Source: Protostelium mycophagum
Taxonomy: Eukaryota; Evosea; Variosea; Protosteliida; Protosteliaceae
Direction: 5' to 3'
Assembly: GCA_002081555.1 (NCBI GenBank)
Contig: MZNV01002455.1
Span: 1-34,749, forward strand
DNA: 34,749 nt
In this document: positions 21,723 through 34,248 of the stretch, piece after piece
Layout: each line of letters opens with the position of its first letter
Position numbering within the stretch: position 1 is the stretch's first letter
Program-made: the position numbers and the translations under genes
Notes under the pieces: generated by a model
The model's input: only the letters and a program-made list of their open reading frames with translations
Database searches by the model: none
What the model was told of the DNA's origin: nothing

Positions 21723-21815
21723 ACGAATAAGAAGCTCCTCTGTGAAGTAATGTTGCCGGGATTGTATACCATAAATGAGACTGTACCCTTTATTTGAGTT
21801 TATTCACGGAGGCTG

Positions 21816-21869
21816 CTTGTAAAACAGGCCAACTTGCGGACGAAGTGAGTTGTTCCCCTGTTTTACAAG
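21816..21869 (+). promoter_or_regulatory. 13-bp perfect hairpin just upstream of the HADH start
   Basis: cttgtaaaacagg at 21816-21828 and its exact reverse complement at 21857-21869 flank a 28-nt loop, ending 14 nt before the start codon at 21884. If transcribed it would form a stem next to the start. No function can be assigned. Confidence 0.6.
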
Positions 21870-21883
21870 TTGATCCTTTTAAC

Positions 21884-23176
21884 ATGTTGGCTTCTTCTTT
21901 CAGAAGTACTCTTCGCCAGAGAACATTCTACCCTGCGAACGTCAGAGTGGGTTCTTGATAAAAAAGAAACTTCTAATTATTCAAGAGGATGAGTGCCTCT
22001 GCAGGCATAAAGAGAGTTGGCGTTCTCGGAGCAGGTCAAATGGGTGGTGGTATTGCCCAGGTAAAATCGTGTGGGAATTCTAAATTTCCTGATCGATGTG
22101 TAGGTTGCCGCTCAGGTGGCAGGATTAGAGGTGTTATTGATGGATAACTCTCAAGGTTCATTAGATCGCTCTGTGAAGTTGATCGGTCAGTGCATTATTT
22201 TTATGTTTCCTCAAGATCGCAGGTGGCCTCTTTGATAAGAATATTGCCAAGGGAAAATCCACCGAAGAGGAGAAGAAAAACACTCTGAGTAGAATCTCTA
22301 CCACAACCGATTTTTCCAAATTTAAAGGTTAGTCTGAAGATTGATCCTCTTACAAAGATTATGATCGTGATATTCAGCTACTAGAAGAGAAATTTCAATT
22401 CATTCTGTTCAGACGTCGACATGGTGATCGAAGCCGTGAGCGAGAATCCGAACGTGAAGGATGCTATATTTAGACAACTGGATGAGATTACTAGACCAGA
22501 GACAATACTTGCCTCAAATACCTCCTCTATCTCCATCACCAAGATTGGTGCTGTCACAAAGCGTCCCGACAAAGTCATCGGAATGCATTTCGTATGTAAT
22601 ATCATATTTACAATAAAAATAATTCCTAAAATGAATGTTGTACAGATGAATCCTGTTCCTGTAATGAAGCTCGTAGAGATTATACCCAGTCTTGCCACAT
22701 CAGATATCACCAAGGAGATAACACTGGACCTCGCACAAAGAATGGGAAAGACCACAACTGTCTCAAGCGATATGCCAGGCTTCATGGCAAATAGGTAACC
22801 CAACCCGATCAAAATCTTTATCAAATGAATAAGCTCTAAAAGATTAGGTTGCTGATGCCTTACATCAATGAAGCTGTGCAGACACTCTTAGAAGGTATGA
22901 TACCTTTGCTCTATGTGTCTGAGAGTGTAAACAGGTGTTGGAAGTCGTGACGATATCGATACAACGATGAAGCTTGGTTGCAACATGCCGATGGGACCTC
23001 TTACATTGGCCGATTTCATTGGACTTGATACCTGTCTTTCCATCATGAAGATACTCCACCAAGAGCTTGGCGATTCTAAATATCGACCATCTCCACTCCT
23101 CGTGAAGTACGTAGAGGCAGGATGGCTCGGAAAGAAGTCCGGGAAGGGTTTCTACGACTACTCTATCGGAAAATAA
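21884..23176 (+). CDS. Mitochondrial 3-hydroxyacyl/3-hydroxybutyryl-CoA dehydrogenase
   Basis: It oxidises L-3-hydroxyacyl-CoA with NAD in beta-oxidation. The start at 21884 gives [19 protein letters not shown], a typical basic, Ser/Arg mitochondrial presequence on its own exon. It joins in phase over a 44-nt intron to [20 protein letters not shown]. The NAD site is [11 protein letters not shown] and the catalytic His-containing motif is [17 protein letters not shown] (split by an intron at about 22594-22646). [19 protein letters not shown] and [12 protein letters not shown] mark the C-terminal dimer domain. It ends GFYDYSIGK without a PTS1. AATAAA (23172-23177) overlaps the stop codon. The IFT139 stop lies only 15 bp further on the other strand. 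Confidence 0.93.
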
Positions 23177-23191
23177 AATCAAGTCATTTAT

Positions 23192-26100
23192 TCAAGATCT
23201 AATGGAAGATCTAGCCTTCTCTAAGATCTCCTTTCTGATCTTCGGATAATCTGGGTGCAGGGCTAACACTTTATGGCATACATCTATCGCTTCGACATAC
23301 CTCTTTGCCTTTAAGTAATTGAAGGCTAACCTATTTTTGGTGAGTTGTTTTTCAATCGCACACTGTGTAAATAACCTAAAGCCAAGAGAAGGGTTACTCT
23401 CATTTTCCATCTTCCAAGAGCACTCATAATGATCGCTCGCTTCCCTGAAAGCCGATTCCTTCTCGTTAATATATCCCAATAACTCCCACGCCTTGGAACA
23501 AGATTTGTTGTAAGTCAAACAACGTCGCAATAGCTCCTGCGCCATGTCATACTTTGCCACCTATGTAAATCTCAGTGAATTCTATTATTAGAGTAAGAAT
23601 AACCTGAATGTGTATATCTGCTAACAAGATCCAGCTCCTTTCAAATTCCTCGGCTTCATCTCCGTTGTGTGGCATCTTGGAAATTGTTTTCAATTGATTT
23701 CTTGCTTTTTGTACCTATTTTCTTCAATAAGGAGATGCCACAGGAGATACATACATCTTTCTTAATTAAGAAACATTCTGCAACACCGAGGAGAGCTGGA
23801 ACATAATCTTTGTCTATGTTTAACACGTTGCTAAATGCGGCCATCGCATCTTCCACTTGTTGTTTCTCTCTCGTAGCAAGGAGAGTGTACGCCTCAAGGA
23901 CTTGCGTTTTGAGAGATTTAGGGTTTTGTGGCAATTCTCTGAGCAATTCTTTTGCGGAATTGATTGCCTTGATCTGAGGAATTTGGTTATATATTATATA
24001 TATATCATATGAAATATATTATATTTTCTTATATATTATATTAAATATACAAAATGATTTATATTCTCCATAAGATAAGGATATCAATACCTGCTCAGTT
24101 CGGTCACCCACTGGTGCAGGATTACTTCCCTCAGCTTCTATTGAGACTATTTCGTTCTCTGGATTGATGTATATCTCAATCATATGGATTAATACTTGCT
24201 CTCCCCATATGCTGTCTTTTCGAGCCTCATAAAACTCCGAGAGTGCCTCCCTTGCATTATTCACATATCTATTATACAATCCTTTTGATGTTAGTTCCAT
24301 CGAATTGATCAATTGAGCCACCTTTACAATAGTGAAGGCCTGTGTCCATAGAGGACCTCTTATTAAAGTCCGTAGCAAGTTTCAAAAATCTTGGTATCTC
24401 ATTCAATTTTCTGTAAAGTTTAATTTGATGATGAATGAATGTGAATACCCTGCTCTTCTCATCAAGTGGATGAGCCGGGCCAGAGCTACATAGTGATTCG
24501 GTTTCCTCTCTAAAAGTTGAGAAAAGTGGAATGTTGCAGCATCATATTCGTTCTTTCTGAACATCAAATCTGCGAGCATCATGGATGCCTTCATTTGTCA
24601 ACTAAAATCCTATTTAATAACACACCTCTTCATTTGATGCATCCATTCGCAATAGAGTGATACATTGCTGTTGACATGGATCCAGCTCTCCTTTTGCTAA
24701 ATACAATCTTGCCAACGCCAATATGGACTGAGCTTGTTGAGATCTATAATATATATTATACAACATCTTACCTGTTCGTGAGCTTCATTATACTTGAGAG
24801 CCTCGTGATAGAGTAGCATCGCCCTATCTCCGTTATTTTGTTGGTTATAATGTTGAGCCATGGTGAAGCAGATAGCTGCTGCGGCTTGTTTTTGCGTTCT
24901 GATAAAGTCCGGTTGTTCCCCTTGTATTTTACCGAGAACACTTCTATCTTCAGTATTCAACAACCTTTCGTTTCTGATCTACCTGATTTGAAGGTCTTTG
25001 GCTTTTTGAAGGCTCTCTAAACCCTTCTGTAGATTTCCTGAGCCCAAGTGTACCTTGGATATCATGCTATGAATCTTGACATCACTTATTAAATGCAGAA
25101 AGTCAAGCATATCCCCTGGAGAGAATGAGATGATGGATGTAACATTCTATTATACCCCCTTTCTCCAAAGAACCACTCAGTAAGGTTTCGGCTTGCTCAA
25201 ATTTACGAAGTTTTGTGTACAATTCTGCGAGGTCATTTCTGAGGGATGAATTTGGATTTTCTCTCACAGCATTTTCATAATAGGATACTGCCTGTTGATT
25301 TCTTAGGCGTAAGGTACATGATGAAATATAGATAGAGGTACCTTTCCGTAATCGTGAGTAGTCACGAACGCTTTTCCAATCTTGCTGATCAATGCCAAGT
25401 CACCTGCGTTATTTTCCAAGGCACTTTGATATACTTGTATCGCTCGATCAGGCTATCTCGTTCAGCCTATTTTTGTGAAATATAAATACCTCTTGTATCT
25501 TCATGTAGGCATCTCCCAACATGAGAGCGGTTTGTAAATTTGGATTAGTTTCTGCTAATCTTCTGTAGCAATTGATATAAGCTCTCTTATCATTCTGTGT
25601 AGTGAGATAGATTTGAGCCATAACTGTTTGAGCCTTCACAAAGTACCTTAAGAGGGTGAGAAAAGATGAAGAGAGATATACATACGGTCTGTCACTCGTC
25701 ACTTGTCCTAATAGGTTCAGAGAATGTTCAGAGTCTCCTTGTGCCGCAGCGTAATCAGCTGTTCCGATAATCATTCTCACTTCCTCTGGTGTATTTGCGA
25801 ACTCGATGTTTCCCAACTCTAAGATCTTCTGTGCTTCAGACTGTACATATATATTAGTTCCAGAACCATAAGAATTCATCACCATCAGATTGTTGTGAGT
25901 GTAGACTTTGGCCAGCTCCAAAAAGATTGAGACTCTGTCATAAAGAGTGACAGGTGCTGTCTTCTTCTTCCCACGGGCTGTTACTGGAATTTCTGCAGTC
26001 TTTACTCCTGGTAACTCCATGGCAGCCTGTTATAAAGTGTTATCATGCGATGCATTGTGTTCTTATGTTCAACATACCTCGAGTATGCGCAGAGCTTCAT

Positions 26101-28301
26101 CATGTTCTGACAATTTTTCGTGTATTCTAGCGTTAATCAAGTGGTAATAAGGTGTGTCTTTCACATCAAAATTATGTGATAAGGCCTGTTCTAAGGAATT
26201 CAGAGCCTGCTTCGCCTTATCTTGTTTTATGAGCATTAGAGATTGTAGTAGATGTGCCTAAAACTATTCAACAACTATCTAAGTAGAGTTTATACCTCAG
26301 TGTAGGCTGGGTTCAATCTCAAAGAGTTCTCTATACTCCTCTGTGCAATCTCGTCCTCATTAATCACATACTTAATCTTCGATAATAAAAATAGACACTC
26401 AAGCTGTCCTGGTACAGCCTTGCTGACAATGTCTAAAAGTCCCATCGCTTTGTTCATTATCGGAGGTACAATGTCATCTGTGGTATTGAATAGAAGATAG
26501 GATTGAGACATTGGCTCACTTGGATCAATGGGCTCCATGATACAGAATTGTAGATATTCTTTGGCCACTTCCACCAAAAAATCAGGGTTAAATTTGGTGA
26601 AATAATGAAAACTTATGATGTCAGAGATACTTTGTGAGGAAAATGTCACCTCATTGGAGTATCTATAAGGGAGCGGAAATGTAACTCTAAACTCTCCCCC
26701 AACAGCTGCACAGCTCTTTCTTGGTCCCTTTCTTTCCTCCAAACCAACAAGGCATTGAGGTATATTAATTCGGAGGACTTTTCTTGATCTTCATAGCTAG
26801 ATTGTAATTCGGCCATAAATTGAAATTGTTTCTCAGCTTCCTCGATCTGTCCCTCCAAAATTTGGCATTTAATCGACCCGATAAAAGCGGCCTCACTTTC
26901 TGCCTGCAAGTTTATGGCATGCCGGTAAGACATCAATGCTTCTTTAATATTACCTGTACAAATGAATATGACAAGTCATCTAAGATATACCGAGCATCAG
27001 CTGTTGGTGGCCATATTCCGTGTGATATGCTGATCCCTCTGCCTGCAAGTTACGAGCTCTATCCGCCAAAGTTAAGGTCTGTTGTAATATCCTACATCAG
27101 CATCAGTATCAAGTTGAGGTGCATCACTCTTACTGTGAGTTTCTTCCGGCCAAGCGGCTGAAGGGTCTGGCGCAATGCAAATAGAGTTGAGCATTCTTTG
27201 GTTCGTAACGGTCAAGAGCCTTTATATTTCATTTATATTTCAGATCTTTAATTGTAAAATAGAAACCTGTATCAATGTCTCTATCTTATTGGCTGCTGTG
27301 GAGACTTTACTTTCTTGACATAAATGGTATAGGACGACATATTTTAATGCTTCAATATTATTAGGCTCCTACTTTTGTCAAATAGATGTTGGCACAGACA
27401 AGACTGACCGATAAGAGTACACGGTTGGCTGTCTCCAGGCATTGATCCCAATCACCCATCATCAACAATACTTTGGCCTTCTCTGTCAATGCAGGATAAA
27501 AATTAGGATATGAGACCACCACAGAATTCAACACTTCTATCGACTGCAGGTATTGTCCCGCACTCTCAAAAAATCTAGCCTTGCCCAGCAGTGCCTGCAC
27601 ACTTTAGGCGTTGAGTTTCGATGAAATCGACCTCAATGCTCTTAGCTCCAGTGGTAATTGATATCGCCTTCTCGAAGTGGTTGATACTCTTTTTAGAGAG
27701 TTGTTGTCTACCACAAGTTAAGTCAACCCAACCCAGCAGTGTGTGTGCAGGTGCATATTTTGGCTGTGCATCAAGAATCTTAAAACGTTACTTCTTTAAG
27801 AACATGATGAAGGAAATGACCTGCTTGATGTAGTCTCTAGCCTTGTCATACTCTCCCATGTGCCAGTGATAAGAGGCGGCATTCAGAAGACCCACTTCAC
27901 TGCTGGCTTTTGTCTCCTCCTTCACTCTTGCTGTTAATTCAGCAACCGCTTCGCGATCTGGGTAACCTCAGATTACAATGATCATTGCAACAGACTAACC
28001 AACTCTCGTAGACCTATTATGTGCAAAGATCGCTGCAGAGGCAGACGCTAATGCAAGATCTCTTTTGTTTTTGATGCTGTCAAAATCTCGAAGAGCCTCC
28101 CCAGTCGAGCCTGAGAATATCCAGTCAGAACTTGAGGAATATTGTGACCTCACCCTCCATCAAAAGACCAAAGGCTTTCCAAAAGATTAGCGTTGGATCA
28201 TCACCCCTCCTCCTTAAACCATCGTTCGCGACCATTTGAATGTGTCGCCATAGCTTCTCCCTGGCATAAAAGCTGATGAGAGACTGTGCCTCAGAGGTCA
28301 T
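23192..28301 (-). CDS. IFT139 / TTC21B, retrograde intraflagellar transport protein
   Basis: This is a TPR-rich subunit of the IFT-A complex that returns cargo from the ciliary tip. The start at 28301 gives [20 protein letters not shown] and an early [11 protein letters not shown], matching the N-terminus of animal IFT139. Repeated TPR helices run throughout (for example [20 protein letters not shown] near 27570 and [14 protein letters not shown] near 25930). A family-specific block [12 protein letters not shown] to [10 protein letters not shown] lies at about 26020-25900. The C-terminus [16 protein letters not shown] to [12 protein letters not shown] ends at 23192. About twenty short introns interrupt it. 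Its span fits the usual length of about 1,300 residues. It begins 70 bp after the stop of the phosphatase gene on the same strand. AATAAA overlaps the last base of the stop codon. Confidence 0.92.
23988..24045. repeat. AT-only tract in IFT139 intron
   Basis: Simple tatata/atatat low-complexity sequence fills part of an IFT139 intron. No other content is seen. Confidence 0.65.
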
Positions 28302-28370
28302 GTCGCCCGAATGGACTCGCGGAATTAATGGCTGAAAATAGACGTTTCAATAATTTGTGCAATGCAGATT

Positions 28371-29527
28371 TTATGCGAAATAATCAGGGATCTCCTTGTA
28401 TAAATTGAAATCTGGTATCTCTCTCTCTGCATCAGGACATGCTATAAATGTGTTGAAACTCCTTGTCAGAAATTCTGTTATTTCCAAAACTGAGGCGACA
28501 TTCCCACATCGGTAAGAGTAATTTGGTGCACTCCACACCGTTGACAGCTAAGAATGATGAATAAATATTGAGCATCGAGAGATAATACCTTCTTATCAAA
28601 TAATAGTTGATATCCATCCATACACAACTGGTGACTCCTCACGATATGATCCATCTTATTTCCATGTAAATATCTCTGTACAGCTGTACCTCCATATGAA
28701 CACCCAGCATTTCTAAATCATTGAGTCTTATCTGATCTATTAAACTCACCTATTTGAATAAGAGAACCCTTCTTGTTCAGAATCAGGGTCAGACCACATG
28801 AGATCAGTAAAGGGGCCGTCGAGGGGTATCTCTATAAATCTATTCAGGACTCTGATCTGATCAAGACAAGTCAGCTCCGGTGATATCCCTATTAATATTA
28901 TATTCTCATATATCACCAACTCAAATTATATAATTACCTGCATGCACTGCAAAGATTTTATCATCTATAGAGGCACAAACAGGAAGATAGTCAAATAAAT
29001 TTGTAAAATATTTCCATACGTTAGCGTTGCCATACTTTCTCATGCATTCTGAGTATAAACCGTAGACCTTCCAATTGTAAGGTACGGGTATTTCTGGTCA
29101 CTCTCTACTGACTTGTGTTAAGGCCCTAGTTTCGTGGTTTCCTCGTAGTAAAGTGATCCTTGTGGGCCATTTTAGCTTGAGACACAGCAGTAGTGAAACT
29201 GTCTCCACAGAATAGAAACCACGATTTGTGAAGGATCCCAAAAAGAGATAATTGACGTCTGGGCACGAACCACCCACTCTAAACAGTTCTAACAGGTCAT
29301 AAAACTGTCTGTCTACTTAATTTTCCCCGTCTTTACATCACAAAAGCCTACCCTTGTATGTCGCCGACAACGGTGACGGGAGATTGAACAGGGACTACGT
29401 TCGGTTCATCTATTAACTGCTCTCTTAACTTCGAGCATAACTCCCTTACTGACGATTCATTTAAGGCCTCGCAGCGATGCAATTGTTCAATGTAACGGTC
29501 GATGTTGAGTGTTCCTGTGGTCATCAT
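28371..29527 (-). CDS. PP2A/PP4/PP6-family protein, predicted pseudophosphatase
   Basis: The fold is that of PPP-family Ser/Thr phosphatases, closest by eye to PP6/PP2A. The start at 29527 gives [20 protein letters not shown], then [11 protein letters not shown]. Motifs in order: GDIQG (29352-29365; family GDxHG), GSFTNRG (29218-29238; family GDxVDRG), LLRGNHETR (kept), [19 protein letters not shown] (family VHGGLSP), [23 protein letters not shown] and [14 protein letters not shown]. The metal ligand His of GDxHG is Gln, the bridging Asp of GDxxDRG is Ser, and the second Asp is Asn. The end is IPDYFA, where PP2A-type enzymes end DYFL. Introns join in phase and the ORF is otherwise intact at about 300 residues. 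I infer a non-catalytic or strongly altered member under purifying constraint, not a decayed gene. Confidence 0.88.
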
Positions 29528-29618
29528 GGAGTTTGACAAACGGGTAAATTGTTCTCGTTGTAGTCGGATAATGCTTCCTCTGCTTCACGTTTTTCTGGTG
29601 ACTCATCTCGCAAACAAA
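29528..29618. promoter_or_regulatory. Divergent promoter between the phosphatase-like gene and KRTCAP2
   Basis: Only 91 bp separate the two start codons, so both genes must share a very short promoter or 5' leaders. No specific motif is assigned. Confidence 0.5.
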
Positions 29619-30196
29619 ATGGCGTTTGGTATGTTGCAAGGTTTATTCTATATCGATTCTAAGATATGTAGAACACCCTGAAGCTTCCACAACTTCCGTC
29701 TTGACCGGAGCCATCTTCTTCCTCTTACTTTCGGGCGTCCAATTATTTAAAAATACTTTGGCCTCCACCCCACAACTGACCATATTGGGAGGCTTTCTAT
29801 CTTCTCTTCTTTTTCTCTTCGCCTTCTTGGTAAACAACTCTATTTCACCAAAATTGAAACTAAAAGTCATAAGTGCATCGGTAACGTGTCGAAGGAGGCC
29901 AAATGGCCTCACGGTAAGGGACATCTTCTCTGTCTAAGACTTCTGAATCTTCTCAGTCGTCGTCAGTCTTTTGATCGCTGAGTTCATCGCTGCCTCTATC
30001 CATCGTGTGTGTGTTACTACCTGGTATGTTTTTCGTATACAATTGAGCACCTGTATATTTACAACTTAACAAATTGTTAAAGTGGGACAGCTTCATCTTT
30101 TCTTCCGTTATTTTGGGTTATCTGTACTGGGCCTCTTCACGCCTTCATGCCTACTCCGCTCCCACTCCTTCTACTAACACAAGAAGAAAGAAGTGA
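29619..30196 (+). CDS. KRTCAP2, oligosaccharyltransferase accessory subunit
   Basis: It links the STT3A-type oligosaccharyltransferase to the ER translocon for N-glycosylation. MAFGMLQ joins over a short intron to TTSVLTGAIFFLLLSGVQLF. Then come LASTPQLTILGGFLSSLLF, a loop NVSKEAKWPH, VVVSLLIAEFIAASIHRVCV and TTCFIFSSVILGYLYW. The order of three membrane helices and the IHRVCVTTCFIFS block are diagnostic of KRTCAP2. It ends NTRRKK, a basic ER-type tail. Introns at about 29642-29680, 29830-29877, 29910-29954 and 30023-30090 join in phase. It converges on the golgin stop at 30336. Confidence 0.9.
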
Positions 30197-30335
30197 CTTC
30201 TGGGACATTAAACAGCATCAAATTGCTCTCTCAGTATTCTTTTTCCATATGCATAATTATCATGAGCAAATTAGGCTTATATTTTAACATTTTACATTCA
30301 TCACATAAAAGGATATTATTTGTTTTATTCACGAG

Positions 30336-33300
30336 TCAAGTTGAGGAGTTTGTTGAAGACCACAGACCCCAACCTCCCAATAATCCGGAATCACTGGACA
30401 CTTTCTCTCTAATTTGATTCAATTCCTGTGGGCTGAATTGTAGCACTGTTGATAGTACCGGTATTAATCCCTCCTTCTCTGAACTTGTTATGAACTTGAG
30501 TACAATATTCTGTGTCTATCAGTTATTATCCATATATATTGACATGGATATACGTATGTATGGTATGGATATAGCTCACCTTCAAATACTCAAGATTAGC
30601 TCCTTCCCTTTTTTTGCATCTTTCCAAGTCTCTAATTGACTCTTTAAGAAGATGTTCTTGTTCAATATGAAGTTTCTCTGTTTGTTCCAACTCTGCCATA
30701 TGCCTTCGTGCCTTCAAGAACATCAGTTCTCTCCATTATTTCTGTCTAAGAAATAAAATATGACCTCCTCCAGCTGTTGGCGAAGAGATTCAGCGTCGAT
30801 GTCTCGTTGCGCTTGGAATTGCGCCAATTTGAAAAACTGATCTTCAGAGCCTGGTGCTGTGTCTAATTACAATTGGATGAGGTAACTACTTGGATCTCAC
30901 ATGGTAATGGTCCTTGAGCCTTGAAAGACGGAGGCTGTTGAGCTTTGAAAGAGGGTATTCGTTCTTTTGAAGTTAAATAGGACTCCTGATTATTGTAAGA
31001 ATAATGATGGTTATCTAAGATATTTATAGATATCTATGTTACCTGGATAAGAGAGGCGAGTGTTTCGTTTATATCATTCTCGCTCTTTCTTTTCTCAAAT
31101 TCTAGAGGTTGTTGTTTGTTGAGGAGTGATGGGGCAATAGTACCCTATATGAGGTTATATATTAATGAATATTAATATATCTCACCTGCATAGAAGGTCC
31201 CTGTGGTAATGGTATTGATATCACTGGTCTTGTCTGCAATGTGTTTATCTCTGATTGATACTTGCTTACTTCATTCTTCAAATCTGAAATCTGTAGTTGG
31301 AACCTTGAGACAATCTAATGTGATTAGTTGTATGACTATAGTGTCTTCATACATCTTGTTCTCTCTTTTTCTGCTCTTCTATTTCCTTTTCCAATTCTAG
31401 AATTGTAGATTGTGATGTATTTCCTTCCTAATCATTGTTATCATCTTTCAATATTTTGGAATATGTGATTAGACCTTTTGTGAAGATAAAACATCTCGTT
31501 CAGATTGTAATTGTGTGATTGTATCGTTCAACCTCTGTTCTTCTTCTTTGTGTATCTGCTCTTTCTTCCTAAACTCCTCTTTATATCTCTGAATCATAGA
31601 CTTGATCGCCGATCCCTATTATCTCTTATCACTTGTACATTTATTATCCCATTATTATACCTTTTTCTGCAATAGATCAATTTCCACTTTCATTTGCCTC
31701 CCTCTTTCTTCCTCAGCTTTATACATCTCTATTTGAGCAATTAGATTCGCATTCGCATCTTTGAGATCTGAAATCTGAAGTCTGAATTGAGCCATGAGCT
31801 CTTCTGGTACAGCCTAATAATGAGTTATATTATTCATTAATAATAGTTAATTATCTATCACCTCTGAGGGAGGGAGTATTGAAGGTGCCTCTTTCTGTTG
31901 TAACGCAAGGTTTGCTCTAACTTTATAAGCGGAGAAAGATTCCTGGATAATAATTATGGGAGACCTTGGCTATGATTGAGATCACCTCCAAAGCACCCAA
32001 TTTATCTCTCAGAGACTCATTTTCAGCGTGGTGTCTCGTTGATATATCTTCTATCTTCACTTCGTATGTCTGTATCACTTTATTTATTCTACGCTGCGAT
32101 TCCTCCTCTTCATTTTTCAATGAATTTTCCATCTGAATATGGAGTGCCGTTAATTGTTGACGTAGTTGTGATTCCATCTGATCATACTGTTTATATATGT
32201 ACTATAATATATAACAAATATATATAATATTGTTATATTTCAATATATTCACCTCTTCACTTGCTCTCTTGAGTTGATCCATTTCCTTCTCTGCAACAAC
32301 AGCATTTTCACGGGTTATAATGGTTAATTTGTTCACTTGCTCTTCCAGTTCGATTGTTTCTTTCTTCAAAGTGTCTTGTGTGATCAACAGTTCTTCCCTC
32401 TCTGTCTTACTTTTTGTTATTTCTTCCTGTATATTCTAATTATGGGAATGTCATTTGAATAGATCCTATATACCTGTAAAATGGCAATTTGTGTTTTACC
32501 ATCTTGTATTCTCTTCTTGTTTTCAGCCAAGTGTTTATTTGCCACTCCTGTTCAATTGATTCTTTTTGAAAAGAGGAAGCAAACAAATGAAAATTTACCT
32601 AACAAGTTTTTTAATTTCAGGAGTTTTTCAAGGGCAGCAGTATTTTCAGCTCGCATTTTTTCAGCCTGGATGAATGAATATATATTTTGTGAAGATATGA
32701 TTGTTATTTACCTCCTCTAATATCTTTTTCTCCCCTTCTACCCTCGATGACATCTCTTCTTTAGTTTGTATAGACTTTTCATACTCTTGTTTTAGGGTTG
32801 ATATTGATCTTAATAATTCTGAACATTCCTCCTCTTTCCCTTTAATCACCGCATCTTTTTCCGAAAGCAAAGCAGAGAGACTCCGCAGCTTCTCACCAAT
32901 GACCTCAGCGAATTGTTGTGCTGTAATAATATGTATAAAGTATATACGATATATAGTATAAAGTATATACTATAAATACATATATACCTGATCTCAATTC
33001 TAGTTCTAATTCTTCCCTCTTCTTTCTTTCCACAACCAACTTCTCCTCATCTCCCTTTTATCAATTTAATACAAAAGTATTCATCTCATTATTACCTTCT
33101 GTTCAATTGGAATTTGTGAGCGAAGATCCTCGAGTGCAGCCTTTAGTTTAAATAATTCCTCCTTTAATATTCTATTTTCGGATTCAATGTTTTCAGACGA
33201 CATCAATGTCTCCTGTAATTCCTGAGATATTGAGAAATTGGCACTGGTGAAGAGTAACTCACCCTCTCCATATTTTGTTTCGAATTTTGTTCTTGAAGGA

Positions 33301-34129
33301 GTTGTTCTTTCAATATCGGTATTTCTGTCGCAGCATGACTATCATATCGGGTCTATATATGACATCAATTATTTTTCTATGTTCAGATAGTATTCTTGTA
33401 TACTTACTTCTGTCTGTTGTGAAATTGATTTCTCTAGCTCTATTATTTGTTCTTCTAAAACTCTATTTTTTGATGTAACTTCCATTAAGGAAGTGTGAAC
33501 CTTCTCCACCTCCTTTTATAATTTCAAAAATAGAAGATAGGATTAACTAACCTCAAAATGTACTTTTTGAGCCTGAATGTGTGCCCTCAGGTGTTCTACT
33601 TGGTGGTTGAGTGCTTCCTTCTCTTCTACTGCTGATTCAACTTGCTTTTGTGACTCTTCTATTCCTTCACGCAATTTTTTATTCATCTATTAAGTTGAGC
33701 CTCACGTTCTGGTTGCTGTTGAACAAGTACTCAAGTCCCCTACCTCCTCAAGTTCAGATTTATAACTATTGGTATCCTTTCTATCAAATTCTGGACTGAT
33801 CACATTCTCCAGCATCTGTTGTGCTTCCTCTTTCTGTATGGCTTAATGTCATTCAACATGGTGGGATACCTCTTTCATTAGATCCGCCTTCTCCTTTTTG
33901 ACTTTTTTGAATGCTTCCAATAGTTCAAAACATCTCCCCTCCATCTTTTTCGACTGAACACTCTGTTTTTTTATAAAGTCGACAAGTTCTTCTCTGCTGG
34001 CTTTCTCTAAGTTGAGTTTGAATCCCTACAAAATCAGGATGGTTCTCTCTCTTAGATAGTCACTGTTTTTTCGGGAGTGGAAGGAGTGACACTCTCAGTG
34101 TTGCCTCTTGGGGATGTCTCATTGTCCAT
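30336..34129 (-). CDS. GRIP-domain golgin (GCC2/GCC185-like)
   Basis: This is a trans-Golgi tether. The start at 34129 gives MDNETSPRGNTESVTPSTP, and after one intron GFKLNLEKASREELVDFIKK, the conserved N-terminal motif of GCC2-type golgins (T/S-xEDL-x-KFxKKQ). The middle is almost all heptad-type coiled coil broken by about twenty short introns. The C-terminus is a GRIP domain: REGANLEYLKNIVLKF (spliced across about 30490-30578), ITSSEKEGLIPVLSTVLQFS and PQELNQI, retaining the Tyr that binds Arl1-type GTPases. It then ends GLWSSTNSST. It is shorter than human GCC2. AATAAA follows the stop by about 7 nt. Confidence 0.85.
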
Positions 34130-34248
34130 GATGTGTTTGATTGTCTTTCATCCTAAGTTTTGTAGGGTTTTGTTTTTGTTGGCGACGAAAGCGCAGGAGC
34201 TCAACAACGCGCATCAAAAAATTATGACCTGCTCCAATTAAGAGCCTC

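Noticed and set aside
22381-22824. 147-codon open frame on the - strand
   Set aside because: It lies opposite the 3-hydroxyacyl-CoA dehydrogenase exons and runs across its intron; no recognisable protein.
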